Positions 12,967-22,945 are shown, counted from the first letter of the stretch. The stretch: 64,000 nt of DNA from an uncultured Clostridia bacterium (GCA_944392465.1 CALXWR010000001.1:1-64000), one strand, 5' to 3'. The notes: generated by a model from the letters alone, not told the origin. Numbers and translations: made by a program.

Positions 12967-13920
12967 TTAATACCAACCTGTTGAACATGAATGGCTCCAT
13001 GCATTTGCTGGTGTTCCATATCTAGATTTGATATAGCTTAATCCCCAGTCAATTTGTGTTTTATAGTTTGTCATATAATCTGATCCATGTGAAGACATTT
13101 TGCTTGCTGGTAAAGCTTGTGCAATTCCGTGTGCGCCTGAATAAGAATTATGTGCATTTGGATTCCATCCACTTTCTTTGTTCCATAATGATACTAAACA
13201 ATCAAAATCATAGTTTGACCAACCATAAGCTTGGCATCTAGATTTTGCATATGCTTGGTATTGTGCTTTTGTTCCTGTTGCACTTATTGCTCCACTACCT
13301 CTAGTAGTGATTTGTTTTGTTCTTACTTCTACAATTTTATCAACTGGTTTTTTAATAACCTTTGATGAAATTTTTGTTCTTTCTATTTCTTTTCCATTTT
13401 GATATTTTACCTTATATGTTACTTGCTTTATTCCGTTTTCGCCCTTTTGGATAACTGAATCTTGTTTTTTACCCTTTCCTGTTGAGACGTCTCTTGTTAT
13501 TGTTTCATAAGGTATTTTTTCTTTTTTAACTACTATTTTTTCTACTATTTTTGAATAGCTTTCTAGTAGTTCTTCTGCTGTTACTTCAGAAGAATTTTCT
13601 TGAGTTTCTGCTTCTTCTTCATCTATTACTTCTTCTGAGTCTTTTGATATAGTTATTGTGTTATTATCAGATATTTCTTCACTTGCTTTTGGTGTAACTT
13701 TTTCATCTTCTAATAATACAATATGATTTTCTTCTAGAATATCTTTGACACTTGTTTTTGTTGTTAAAATGTCCATTTCGTATCCACTTGATAATACTAT
13801 TTTTACGTTTCTAACCTGAACATTTCCTGCCATTACGCCGGCGCTTAATAAAAATATAAGTATAATACTAATACATATAATCTTTTTCAGCGATATAGAC
13901 GCTTTATCATCGATTTTCAT
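12967..13920 (-). CDS. Secreted cell-wall enzyme: DUF348, G5 and lysozyme-like domains
   Basis: From ATG 13920 (site AAAGGAGGG about 12 bases upstream) the product is 317 residues. It has an N-terminal membrane helix or signal anchor (residues 12-31), a DUF348-type ubiquitin-like segment (about 35-80), an acidic linker, a G5 domain (about 135-210) and a C-terminal lysozyme-like transglycosylase domain (about 230-317) with NKESGWNP, HGIAQALP and a GWY end. The domain set matches YabE/Rpf-type and Apf-type muralytic proteins, which cleave peptidoglycan outside the membrane during growth or spore outgrowth. The catalytic Glu is probably the one in NKESGW. An in-frame ATG further upstream (13968) lacks a ribosome site. 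It is a single gene with its own terminator. Confidence 0.88.
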   Translation of the reverse strand: MKIDDKASISLKKIICISIILIFLLSAGVMAGNVQVRNVKIVLSSGYEMDILTTKTSVKDILEENHIVLLEDEKVTPKASEEISDNNTITISKDSEEVIDEEEAETQENSSEVTAEELLESYSKIVEKIVVKKEKIPYETITRDVSTGKGKKQDSVIQKGENGIKQVTYKVKYQNGKEIERTKISSKVIKKPVDKIVEVRTKQITTRGSGAISATGTKAQYQAYAKSRCQAYGWSNYDFDCLVSLWNKESGWNPNAHNSYSGAHGIAQALPASKMSSHGSDYMTNYKTQIDWGLSYIKSRYGTPANAWSHSCSTGWY

Positions 13921-14201
13921 TTGAAATTTGTTCCCTCCTTTAAAAGCAACAAAGTTATTATAGCACATATCTTTATTTCTGTCAAATTTATCCTCTTTCC
14001 TTGTGCTATCTGCTTTTTACGGTTTTTACATTATGTTTTCTGTTTTAGCAAATTAGCTATATTACCATTATATGTTGCTTGTACTAGAAATATTCCAAAA
14101 TGTTCATATTTTTTACATATATTTATCACAAAAGTTGTATAATATTTATAAATATGATATTATATGTTTATTATAAATTTATTAAAAGGAGGAAATTTTT
14201 T

Positions 14202-14750
14202 ATGTGGTGGATTATTCTTATAATAGTTGCAGTTCTTGTTATTGCAGTAATCGCTTTATATAATGGATTAGTAACTATGAGATTAAGAGTGAAAAATGCA
14301 TGGAGCCAAATTGATGTACAACTTCAAAGAAGATTTGATTTAATTCCTAATTTAGTTGAATCAGTAAAAGGATATATGGAACATGAATCTAGCGTATTAA
14401 CTAAAGTTACAGACTTACGTTCTTCTTGGGCTGATGCAAATACAGTTGATGAAAAAGCAAAATTAGATAATGAATTATCAGATACTTTAAAAACAATTAT
14501 GGCTGTAGCTGAAAATTATCCAGATTTAAAAGCAAACCAAAACTTTTTAAGTTTACAAGAATAATTACAAAATACTGAAAATAAAATTGCTTATTCTAGA
14601 CAATTTTATAATGATACTGTAACTAGATATAATACTAAACTACAAGTTTTCCCTTCAAACGTTATCGCTTCTTTGTTCCGTTTTAAAGAAGAAGCATTAT
14701 TTGAAGTTGATAATGAAGAAGCTAAGAAAAATGTTAAAGTTGAATTTTAA
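14202..14750 (+). pseudogene. lemA: LemA family protein interrupted by one in-frame TAA
   Basis: ATG 14202 follows a strong AAAAGGAGG site. The frame encodes an N-terminal membrane helix (residues 3-22) and a LemA coiled domain containing [20 protein letters not shown]. It reaches TAA at 14562-14564 after 120 codons. The same frame then continues with [17 protein letters not shown] and on to VKVEF and TAA at 14748-14750. That is the normal LemA C-terminal half, and the total of 183 codons is the usual family length. The family normally has Glu-Glu-Leu here, so TAA stands where GAA is expected, a single G-to-T difference. It could be a nonsense mutation, a sequence error or read-through. htpX follows, the usual lemA-htpX pairing. 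No CGG is involved. Confidence 0.85.
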
Positions 14751-14835
14751 AATTTTAAAAATAAATTTTTTATAGTTTCTGCTGTAAAAGATTTATTTTT
14801 TGTTTAATAAAACTAATAAAGGATTGTGAATATAT

Positions 14836-15747
14836 ATGTATGAAGATATTCGAAATAATAAAATAAAAACTGGAGTAATAGTTTCTATATTTTTAATAGT
14901 TATTACTTTAATTATATATTATATTTGTATGGCATTTGATTTAGGTGTGTTTTCCATAGTAATAGCTTTAATTTTTTCTATTGTTACTTCTTGGGCTTCA
15001 TATTATTATAGTGATAAAATAGTACTTTCAGTAAATGGTGCTCATAAAGCTTCTCCAGAAGTGCAAAAGAAGTTGGAAAATATATTAGATGGTTTAATGA
15101 TTTCATCCGGACTAGAAAGTAGACCAGAACTATATGTAGTAAATGATCCTCAGCCAAATGCTTTTGCTACTGGTAGAAACCCTAAAAATTCTGTAATATG
15201 TGTTACAACTGGTCTTTTAGATAAACTAGATTATTATGAATTAGAAGGTGTGCTAGCACATGAGTTATCACATATAAAAAACTATGATATACGTCTTTCT
15301 GCAGTTGTAACAGTTATGGTTGGTTTTATGGTAATGCTTACAGATTTCTTTAGTAGAATATTATTCTGGGGCGGTGGCCGAAATAGTGATGGAGATGGTG
15401 ACTCAAGAAGTGGCAATCCAATACTTATGCTTATTGGTCTAGTGTGCTTAATATTAGCACCTATATTTGGCAAATTAATGCAACTTGCATTATCTAGACG
15501 TAGAGAATATTTGGCTGATGCAAGTGCAGTTGAAATAACAAGAAATCCAGATGGTTTAATATCTGCATTACAAAAATTGGATGAAGATCCAAATGAATTA
15601 AAATATGCTAATAAATCAACTGCTCATATGTATATAGTAAATCCTTTTAAATCAAACATAAAGAATGGAAAAAAGAAAAAAACTAGTCTATTATCTACTC
15701 ACCCATCAATTGATGATAGAATTGAAGCTATAAGAAATCTAAAGTAA
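14836..15747 (+). CDS. htpX: HtpX-type M48 membrane zinc protease
   Basis: This 303-residue integral membrane metalloprotease degrades misfolded membrane proteins. It has two N-terminal membrane helices (about 12-32 and 36-58), the zinc motif HELSH (His142, Glu143, His146), two further helices (about 153-178 and 195-215) and the third ligand region RREYLADA. Length and layout match HtpX. The upstream site AAAGGATTG is modest. It lies 85 bases after lemA and is probably co-transcribed with it. A CGA arginine codon occurs at 15379-15381, showing that the CGN box is not wholly avoided. Confidence 0.95.
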   Translation: MYEDIRNNKIKTGVIVSIFLIVITLIIYYICMAFDLGVFSIVIALIFSIVTSWASYYYSDKIVLSVNGAHKASPEVQKKLENILDGLMISSGLESRPELYVVNDPQPNAFATGRNPKNSVICVTTGLLDKLDYYELEGVLAHELSHIKNYDIRLSAVVTVMVGFMVMLTDFFSRILFWGGGRNSDGDGDSRSGNPILMLIGLVCLILAPIFGKLMQLALSRRREYLADASAVEITRNPDGLISALQKLDEDPNELKYANKSTAHMYIVNPFKSNIKNGKKKKTSLLSTHPSIDDRIEAIRNLK

Positions 15748-15782
15748 AATAGACAAAATAAAGCAAGACAAAAATTTTCATT

Positions 15783-15820
15783 TAAAGACCAAGAAACTTA
15801 ATACTTTCCTTGGTCTTATT
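15783..15820. terminator. Bidirectional terminator between htpX and tatD
   Basis: The stem AAGACCAAG / CTTGGTCTT has A-rich sequence before it and T-rich sequence after it, so it can stop transcription from htpX on the plus strand and from tatD on the minus strand. Confidence 0.75.
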
Positions 15821-15823
15821 ATT

Positions 15824-16621
15824 TTATTCTATCTTAAATATTTTATTTGCATTTTCATAAGTAATTTTAGCAATTTCTTCTAGGCTCATATTTTTTACAT
15901 CTGCAATTTTCTGTGCAGTATATTTCACATTTCTAGAATCATTCCTTTTTCCTCTATTGGGTTCTGGAGATAAATATGGACTATCTGTTTCAATAAGCAT
16001 TTTATCTAAAGGTACCATTTCTATTATTTCACTTGCGTTTTTTGAATTTTTAAAAGTAATTGGTCCTGCAAATGAGATGTAAAATCCAAGTTTTAGTGCT
16101 TCTTTTACAAGTTCTCTATTTAGAGGGCAACAATGGAATACTCCATATTTATTTACTTTATGGTATTTTAGTATTTCTAATGTATCCATTACCGCTTCCC
16201 TTGTATGAATTACTATCGGCAAATTATATTTATTTGCAAGGTTTATTTGCTTTATAAAAGCTTCTTTTTGTAAATCTTTATTTTCCTTATTCCAATAATA
16301 ATCTAACCCAATTTCACCTATTCCTACTATTTTATTAGAGTTTAATTCTTCTGATATAAATCTATCAAGTTCATTTAATTCATAGTCTAAATTCGCACTA
16401 TTTTCAGGTATATCGTTTGGAGATATGCCAGATATAGTAAATATCCAGTTATACCCTTTAGCAATTCTAAGAGCATTTTCAGACGATTCTAGGCTATATC
16501 CTGCATTTATTAATCTTGTTACTCCTGAATCATATATTTTATTAATTAATTCTTCTCTATCCTCATCAAATTTTTCATCATTATAGTGAGCATGTGAATC
16601 AAAAAATTCCATAAAACCCAT
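15824..16621 (-). CDS. tatD: TatD family metal-dependent DNase
   Basis: This 265-residue TIM-barrel hydrolase of the TatD family has 3'-5' exonuclease or general DNase activity. Metal ligands are visible as HAH near the N-terminus (residues 10 and 12), the Glu in GEIGLDYYW, IHTRE, FHCC and ETDSPYL near the C-terminus. Start ATG 16621 follows GAAGGG; ATG 16612 (MEFFDSHAH) is a possible alternative. acpS lies upstream on the same strand. The 50-base gap between them holds a dispersed hairpin repeat. Confidence 0.95.
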   Translation of the reverse strand: MGFMEFFDSHAHYNDEKFDEDREELINKIYDSGVTRLINAGYSLESSENALRIAKGYNWIFTISGISPNDIPENSANLDYELNELDRFISEELNSNKIVGIGEIGLDYYWNKENKDLQKEAFIKQINLANKYNLPIVIHTREAVMDTLEILKYHKVNKYGVFHCCPLNRELVKEALKLGFYISFAGPITFKNSKNASEIIEMVPLDKMLIETDSPYLSPEPNRGKRNDSRNVKYTAQKIADVKNMSLEEIAKITYENANKIFKIE

Positions 16622-16640
16622 TCTTCCCTTCTATGCAATT

Positions 16641-16669
16641 GTGCCAATGGGGTCTGTCCTGGGTGGCAC
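16641..16669. repeat. Dispersed hairpin repeat, family 1
   Basis: The core is GTGCCAATGGGGTCTGTCC, closing with GGTGGCAC. It is closely related to the copy at 20212-20240 and more loosely to 47655-47682. It ends four bases before the acpS stop codon on the opposite reading. The two arms are imperfectly complementary. Confidence 0.75.
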
Positions 16670-16672
16670 TAG

Positions 16673-17104
16673 TTACGCATTATTAAATACAGCTACAACA
16701 CTTGCTACTGCATAATCTTTTATATGCGATATGCTTATATCTATATCTTTTAAAGTAATTTTGTTTGAATTGCTTGAATTACCTAAATTATCCGCAGTTA
16801 ATTCGATTTTTTTCATAAGCTTTTCCACATTTATTTCAGGTTTTCCACCTTCTAAATTTATTACCTCTATGCTTGTCCATAATCCGTCATCTCTATCTTT
16901 TATATAGTTGGAGATTGCTTTAAAAACCGCTTCCTTTACTGCAAACCTTGCTGCAAAGTGTTGGTACTTTATTGCTTCAGATTTGTTACAATATTCTATT
17001 TCTTTTTTAGTAAAAACTCTATTTAAGAAATTTTCTCCTAAATCTTCTATTGCTTTTTTTATTCTTTCTACTTCTATTATATCAATTCCTGTTGTAACCT
17101 TCAT
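16673..17104 (-). CDS. acpS: Holo-[acyl-carrier-protein] synthase
   Basis: This 143-residue enzyme transfers 4'-phosphopantetheine from CoA to a serine of acyl carrier protein, activating it for fatty acid synthesis. The family signature is present: TGIDIIEVERI with Mg-binding Asp8, and FAVKEAVFKA with Glu58. ISHIKDYAVASVV closes the domain. The protein is about 20 residues longer than typical AcpS because of a Ser/Asn-rich insert near residue 110. It lies directly upstream of tatD and is likely in the same transcript. Confidence 0.95.
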   Translation of the reverse strand: MKVTTGIDIIEVERIKKAIEDLGENFLNRVFTKKEIEYCNKSEAIKYQHFAARFAVKEAVFKAISNYIKDRDDGLWTSIEVINLEGGKPEINVEKLMKKIELTADNLGNSSNSNKITLKDIDISISHIKDYAVASVVAVFNNA

Positions 17105-17241
17105 TTAAATTTTCCTTTAAATTTTCTTTATTATTTTTTGTTAGAATATTTTTATTAAATTGAATTTGACTAATTCTATTTGCAAAAGTGGGCTGTCACT
17201 AATTGCATTTTTTTGTTAGGATATTTTTCTTAAGCTTAAAT

Positions 17242-18492
17242 TTACATCATACCTGCTAGAATAATAGCAATTATATTAAGGATCAATATAACTAACAAAA
17301 CACGCTTTGTCACTTTACTACTCTTTTTCAACTCATCTATGTTGCTTTTTTTATAAGTAACATCATATTCGCTTTTTAATTTATAAAATGTTTTTTCTAT
17401 ATTTAAATTTCCCGTCCAATTTGTTTCTAGACTTCTACCAAATTCATCATTCGTTATATCTTGTATCCATAATCTTTTTGTAAAGTCTAAAAATTCTTTT
17501 TCTGCTTCTTTAAAGCGTGTAGTAAATTCATAATTTAATTTATTTAATAATATTTTTTTATACAATACCAAAATATATGTATATAAATATTCACTTTCAT
17601 ATTTTTGTGGTACTGTTGTAAAATTTGCTGTATTAATGTTAGATGTAAGCAAAACTGTACTTGCAACAGTAAATCCATATCTTATAAATTGGTTTTTATA
17701 TAAAGATTTTTGTTGTTTTTTATTTTCATAAGACATATAATAACTATCTTCTATAACCTGTGAATTTGCAGGTAGCACAGAACGATATTTTTCAAATATA
17801 TTATCTAAATCTTCTGTTTGTGTGTTTTCATTCCAATTCTTTTGGTCTAAACAACAATAAGAGTATACAAAGAACTTGTCATTTCCTATATTTGCTTTTT
17901 TAGATATACTATTATTTCCTGTTAGTTCTTTTATTAGTACAGATATATCTTTTACACTTTTAAAAGAATTTGATTGTATTTTTATATTTTCATATTCTTT
18001 TAAATTATATGCTTTTGAATTAACTTCTCTAAATTTATAGTTAAAGTTAAGTAAATCAGAAAAACTATCTGTATTTTCCAAATTTGTTTTAAATACTAAA
18101 AAACATACTCCGGTTTTATAGCATATGATTTTTATTTCAGATATTTCAAAAAATATACCATTGTTAGTTTCTACTTTTCCTTGTAAGTTTTCTGGCAACT
18201 CATAATTGAATATGTTGCAATCATGTTCTGCAAGTAGTGTAGCTTGAAGTGGTGCATCCATTCTTCTAAAATCTTTAACTCCCTCTGTTGTTAATCCAAA
18301 TGACCAGAACATATAATCTCTTATGCTTGGCAAAAAGTATGTATATAAATGAATATCTTTTTGTTCATTGAAAAATCTTATTTTGCATTTTTTGTTTCTT
18401 AATAAATTTTGTAAATATCTCTTATATTTGCCTTCTTCAATTATATAAGGATATATAAAATACGTATATTGATACTTTGTCATCAGTTCCAC
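17242..18492 (-). CDS. Unknown tail-anchored membrane protein
   Basis: I do not recognise this 416-residue protein. The body is soluble and rich in Lys, Asn, Tyr and Phe. A WIQDITNDEFG segment precedes a Trp-containing, probably coiled stretch (about 320-385). One hydrophobic helix (about 395-414) closes the C-terminus, so the bulk should face the cytoplasm. The start is GTG 18492, eight bases after AGGAGG; the in-frame ATG at 18483 is too far from that site to be preferred. Late Trp residues followed by a C-terminal helix are loosely like CorA-type proteins, but no GMN motif is seen, so I assign no function. Confidence 0.7.
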   Translation of the reverse strand: MELMTKYQYTYFIYPYIIEEGKYKRYLQNLLRNKKCKIRFFNEQKDIHLYTYFLPSIRDYMFWSFGLTTEGVKDFRRMDAPLQATLLAEHDCNIFNYELPENLQGKVETNNGIFFEISEIKIICYKTGVCFLVFKTNLENTDSFSDLLNFNYKFREVNSKAYNLKEYENIKIQSNSFKSVKDISVLIKELTGNNSISKKANIGNDKFFVYSYCCLDQKNWNENTQTEDLDNIFEKYRSVLPANSQVIEDSYYMSYENKKQQKSLYKNQFIRYGFTVASTVLLTSNINTANFTTVPQKYESEYLYTYILVLYKKILLNKLNYEFTTRFKEAEKEFLDFTKRLWIQDITNDEFGRSLETNWTGNLNIEKTFYKLKSEYDVTYKKSNIDELKKSSKVTKRVLLVILILNIIAIILAGMM

Positions 18493-18580
18493 TTTTTGTT
18501 CCTCCTATGTTTATTGTAAGGAAAACAAAATTTATTAAATAAACTTGTTTTCCTTACACTTATCTTTAAGATAATATTTT

Positions 18581-20113
18581 CTAATTGTTATCTGTGAAAT
18601 AATATAAGTTTAAATCTTCTCCTAAATGCCATTTTCCTATAAATTCTATTATTGTATTATTATCTAATGTATATGTAGGTTCTACTGCAACACTTCCTCT
18701 TGAATCTACAGCTCCCCATTTTCCGTCTAGTTTTACACTTGCATAACCATAATCATTTTGTTCTGTAGCATCATCATAAATATAGTTTACTACTACATTT
18801 CCATTTCTATCAATAAATCCATATTTTCCTTCTTCGTTCTTGCTTAAGAAAATGGTATTTCCTGATAAAATTTCATTTACAGTTTTTTCTTCAAATTTGA
18901 AATTATAATATTTGTATTCATCGTTTTGTCTTACTTTAACATATCCATCTTCTTCATTTACCTCTGAAACTATAACCCCAGAAAGTTTAATATCCATGTT
19001 ATTATCTATTAAATCTGATGTATAATCAGAGTTCGTTGCTTCATAAAATCCTGCTGATTCTCTATAAATTATATTATCATATTTAGTATCTATTAACTGT
19101 TCATTATTTGTATTGATAACTCCAAATTTCTTATTATTTTCTACTATATAGTTATTTCCTGTAGCATATGAAATACTATTATAAGAAGGTTTTATAACTT
19201 CTGTGCCATCCACCTTAACTACTCCAAATTTGTTATTTTCTTCTATAATTGCATTTCCGTTATTTACTGAAATGATATCATCATATTTTCCCACTAAAAA
19301 TTTTTCTTTATTATTATCTACAACTTCTATATCATTTCCTTCTTTAACTATATAGTAATTATCATCTCCATTTGTTTGTTTAATTGAATCATAAACAGGT
19401 TCTAAAATTTCTTGTTTTCCATAACCTACTAAGCCATATTTACCTTCTGCATTTTTTACAATAAACCCGTCTTCATATTGATTAGAAAGTGGTTTTATAT
19501 CTTCATATTTGTTTTCTATTATTACTGTTCCAATATTATCCACTAATCCATATTTATTATCTTTTTGAGTAACAAAACTATTCTCTACTGCTTTTAATGA
19601 TTCTATTGAATCATATTCACAATTAACAATTAATGCTCCGTTGCTAGTATTTAGTAAACCATATTTACCATCTTTCATAACTTTTAATATATTTTTTGTA
19701 TACCATAAATTATTACTTTCATCAAAATTTTCTAGTGCCTCAACTTGCTCATATTCACTATATATTTGCTCATTTTTTTCATTTAAAGCTTTAGTTTTAT
19801 AAGTTCCATCGTCATAATTAACATCATATGTACAAATAAATACCGGTTTACTACTATCTGGTATAATAATATATTCATCATACTCTGGTGTAATAACTGT
19901 ATTACCTTTCGAATCAATTACTCCCCATTTTCCATTTGTATAAACTGGAAAATAAGCTTGTGAAACAGTCTTTTCTTCTGTGTTACTTTCACCTGTAAAC
20001 AATTTGTTTATACCTATAATAAACATTATAATTACAGCGAAAGCTATTATAACCGCAAAAACTTTTTTTAAGTTTAATTTTGGTTCTCCGTCATATCTTT
20101 TTCCTTTACTCAT
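18581..20113 (-). CDS. Membrane-anchored WG-repeat protein
   Basis: From ATG 20113 (GGAGG five bases upstream) the product is 510 residues. It has a short basic N-terminus, one membrane helix (about 20-42) and an extracellular region of some ten WG/KWG beta repeats such as NGKWGVIDSKGNTVITPEYD, DGKYGLLN, NKYGLVD and DGKWGAVD. These fold as beta-propeller-like or solenoid surfaces and are usually protein-binding. The specific partner is unknown. It lies between the unknown tail-anchored protein and spoIIE but is separated from spoIIE by a hairpin repeat, so it is probably its own unit. Confidence 0.88.
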   Translation of the reverse strand: MSKGKRYDGEPKLNLKKVFAVIIAFAVIIMFIIGINKLFTGESNTEEKTVSQAYFPVYTNGKWGVIDSKGNTVITPEYDEYIIIPDSSKPVFICTYDVNYDDGTYKTKALNEKNEQIYSEYEQVEALENFDESNNLWYTKNILKVMKDGKYGLLNTSNGALIVNCEYDSIESLKAVENSFVTQKDNKYGLVDNIGTVIIENKYEDIKPLSNQYEDGFIVKNAEGKYGLVGYGKQEILEPVYDSIKQTNGDDNYYIVKEGNDIEVVDNNKEKFLVGKYDDIISVNNGNAIIEENNKFGVVKVDGTEVIKPSYNSISYATGNNYIVENNKKFGVINTNNEQLIDTKYDNIIYRESAGFYEATNSDYTSDLIDNNMDIKLSGVIVSEVNEEDGYVKVRQNDEYKYYNFKFEEKTVNEILSGNTIFLSKNEEGKYGFIDRNGNVVVNYIYDDATEQNDYGYASVKLDGKWGAVDSRGSVAVEPTYTLDNNTIIEFIGKWHLGEDLNLYYFTDNN

Positions 20114-20211
20114 AAAGACCTCCATAAGCAAATAAAATTTTACATATATAATATATCATATTTATGTATGTAATTACAAGAAATTTGTAATATTTTAACG
20201 AATTTGCAAAA

Positions 20212-20240
20212 GTGCCATTGGGGTCTGTCCCCAACGGCAC
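20212..20240. repeat. Dispersed hairpin repeat, family 1 (best-paired copy)
   Basis: GTGCCATTGGGG / CCCCAACGGCAC pairs with one mismatch around a TCTGT loop. On the minus strand it is followed by TTTTGC and begins six bases after the spoIIE stop, so it may double as a weak terminator. Confidence 0.85.
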
Positions 20241-20245
20241 TCTCT

Positions 20246-22741
20246 CTATTTATAAATTTTTGCTACTATTACGCTCATGTCATCTTTTTGGTTTCCAAAG
20301 TCGTTGTCTATAGCTTCTTTTAAAATTATATCTGCTATTTGCTGTGCATCTGTTGTTTCCATATCTTCCAATAAGTATTTTAGCCATAAGTGTTTATTTA
20401 AGTATTCTTTATTAGAATCTATTATTCCATCTGTGCACATTACTATTATGTCTCCACCTTCTAAATCAAAGTCATATACTACTAAATCGTTTTCGCTTAC
20501 TATTCCTGTTGGTAATGACATTGACTTAAGCAATTGTACTTCTTTTCCCCTTTTTACATATGTTGGGCATGCTCCATTCTTTATGAATTCCATGTTTCCA
20601 TTAAATAAATCTAATATTTCTATGTCTAATGTAGCATACATATCTTCTTCTGTGTTTGCTGATAATGTAGAATTTATTAGCTGTAGTGATACATCTTTTT
20701 CAAAGCCCGCTGTTAGTAGTCTTTCTAACATTTTTATTGCTATTTTGCTACTCTTCATTGCTTCTGGTCCCGATCCCATTCCATCACTTAATGCTAATAA
20801 ATATTTTCCATCTTCTAGTCTTGTTTCTAAGCTACTATCCCCAGATACTGGCGAGTCTGCTTTTGTTGATTTTGCTGTTCCAATTTGTATATGATAGTTA
20901 TCATCTGATATATATGTAAATTTGCATATGTTTTTTTCTAGTCTTAGCCCACATTCTTGTTTTTGCATTATCATGTTTTGGTCTAAAACTTTGCTGATTA
21001 TTTTACATATTTTCCTTATATTACATTCTGTTCCATCTAGATTATTACATATATCTGTATATACTTCTACTATAAATCTATTAGATGCATTTTGTTTTAT
21101 ATCTATGGTTTTTATTTCTATTTCTTTTTGTTCTAATAATTTAAGTATTTCTTGCTTTTTATCTGCAAATTCTTCTCTATCCTCTTTTTTCTTTTTATCA
21201 ATATCTTCAGCCATTTTTGATATTGCTTCTGATACTCCTTTTAGTTGAGATGATACTGTTTTTTTGCTTTCATCTAATTTCTTTTTCCATATAAAATTCA
21301 TTTTGCTAATTTTATATGAATAATTAATTGCTTTTACTATTTTATATACATCTTCTCTAGCTTGTGTTTTTGTGTTTTCAAAGCCTACTATGTAGTTATT
21401 ATGTTTTTCTAATATTTTAATTAAGTTTTTTTCTGTAATTATGTCGTTATCTAATAAATAATTAAAAATATCTTGTAAAAGTTCATCTGTAGAATAATAT
21501 ATTTCATCATATAACATATTGTCTTCTAAGTCTTCTATATTCTTTTTTAATTCTTCTTTAAAAATATCTATATTCTTTTTTTCTTGTAGTTTTAATTCAT
21601 CATCTGTAAGTATTGTAGCTGCAGCATTACTGTAGCTTTCAGCTATATCGTTTATTGTGTCTGACATACTATTTAATTTATATATCGTATCTTGATTTGC
21701 CTCTATGCTTCCTCCTGTAGTTTCTGGCAATAGTTTATTTGCCCCAACTAAGTCTTCTATATTTATTTCTACATTTTTTGGAATCGCAAGCAAACCTAAT
21801 GCCGCAATTAAAATTTCTTGAAATATTATTAATGGTGCTGTATTTCCATTTGCTACATATGCTAAAACTATATTTCCTAAAGCAAATCCAACTATTACTC
21901 CAATTCTGCCAAATTTATTAAGTAATCCTGCTATTAATCCAGATACTGCATACACTGCAATCATTAGTGGTTCTGTTTCTGTAATTACTCCTAATACAAC
22001 TCCTATGGTTATACCTCCAGTTGCTCCAACAAGTAACCCGTTTTTCCATCCTAAAACTAATACAATTAAAATGCTTAAAATATTTTTTATAGAAAATCCG
22101 AATATGTTTATATTACCAAATGCTGTTATAGTAATTGCTAAAAGTAAACTTGTACCTATAACCTCTTCTATAGTAAATGCTCTTCTAGCACCAAAATCTA
22201 CTATTACAGTTATTGAGTTTACAAATATTTTATAAAATATAAGTGTTGTTGTTGCAAGCATTATAGATGTTAATAAGTCAAACACATAAAAAGTTCTAAA
22301 AAACATTGGTATAACTTGTACTATTAATACTGCAAAAAATAAATGTCCTCCTATTTTTCTTTTCTCATTAACATTTTCTTGTAGTTTTGGTCTTACTATT
22401 AAAATCGATATAAAAAGTACTAATGATGTTATAAAATATATTAATAAATTTGTAAATCCAAAACTTACAAATGTTCCAATTAATGATAATACGTACATAA
22501 TTCCTATTGGTCTATTATTTCCTAGTGCTGATGCTATAATGGCTAGTCCAAATGGTGTTATTGTAAATAACAAACTGCTGTTATTAAAACCTACCATTGA
22601 AATCATAAAAGTTACTATATATAAAATTATATTTTGTTTTGCAAATAATCTTTTTAACACATCTTTTGTATTAACTTTTTTTACTCCTTCGTCATAGTAC
22701 TCTTGATTTTCATCAGAGTCTTTTGTTATATTTTGAAACAT
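20246..22741 (-). CDS. spoIIE: Stage II sporulation protein E, PP2C phosphatase
   Basis: This 831-residue protein has an N-terminal bundle of about ten membrane helices (about 35-330), a central coiled regulatory region (about 350-560) and a C-terminal PP2C domain with LALSDGMGSGPEAMKSS, GGDIIVMCTDGI and a late DDMSV metal motif. SpoIIE dephosphorylates SpoIIAA to release sigma-F in the forespore and helps polar septation. Length and layout match the family. Its presence shows the organism sporulates. The GAGGTGA site precedes ATG 22741. A candidate Spo0A-type promoter lies about 200 bases upstream (22946-22978). Confidence 0.96.
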   Translation of the reverse strand: MFQNITKDSDENQEYYDEGVKKVNTKDVLKRLFAKQNIILYIVTFMISMVGFNNSSLLFTITPFGLAIIASALGNNRPIGIMYVLSLIGTFVSFGFTNLLIYFITSLVLFISILIVRPKLQENVNEKRKIGGHLFFAVLIVQVIPMFFRTFYVFDLLTSIMLATTTLIFYKIFVNSITVIVDFGARRAFTIEEVIGTSLLLAITITAFGNINIFGFSIKNILSILIVLVLGWKNGLLVGATGGITIGVVLGVITETEPLMIAVYAVSGLIAGLLNKFGRIGVIVGFALGNIVLAYVANGNTAPLIIFQEILIAALGLLAIPKNVEINIEDLVGANKLLPETTGGSIEANQDTIYKLNSMSDTINDIAESYSNAAATILTDDELKLQEKKNIDIFKEELKKNIEDLEDNMLYDEIYYSTDELLQDIFNYLLDNDIITEKNLIKILEKHNNYIVGFENTKTQAREDVYKIVKAINYSYKISKMNFIWKKKLDESKKTVSSQLKGVSEAISKMAEDIDKKKKEDREEFADKKQEILKLLEQKEIEIKTIDIKQNASNRFIVEVYTDICNNLDGTECNIRKICKIISKVLDQNMIMQKQECGLRLEKNICKFTYISDDNYHIQIGTAKSTKADSPVSGDSSLETRLEDGKYLLALSDGMGSGPEAMKSSKIAIKMLERLLTAGFEKDVSLQLINSTLSANTEEDMYATLDIEILDLFNGNMEFIKNGACPTYVKRGKEVQLLKSMSLPTGIVSENDLVVYDFDLEGGDIIVMCTDGIIDSNKEYLNKHLWLKYLLEDMETTDAQQIADIILKEAIDNDFGNQKDDMSVIVAKIYK

Positions 22742-22786
22742 CTAAAATCACCTCTACTCTTTTATTTATGCATTAATGTTCTCCTG

Positions 22787-22855
22787 GAACAAAGCAACCT
22801 TGGTCGCCCTTTGTTCTTGCCGATTTGAATTTCTAACTATATAATAGTAAAAAAA
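22787..22855. repeat. Dispersed hairpin repeat, family 2 (copy A)
   Basis: GAACAAAGCAACCTTGGTCGCCCTTTGTTC forms a near-perfect hairpin, followed by a tail TTGCCGATTTGAATTTC. The tail is shared with copies at 34740 and 47966. It sits in the spoIIE 5' untranslated region. A 63-codon frame that crosses it (22766-22957) is not credible as a gene. Confidence 0.8.
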
Positions 22856-22945
22856 CTTAAAGGCAATGGCGATTATAGCTTTTTTATCTAATTTTTTTGT
22901 TAGATAAAAGCTTTGTCTTTCGTTTACATAGCTTAATGCTACTAA

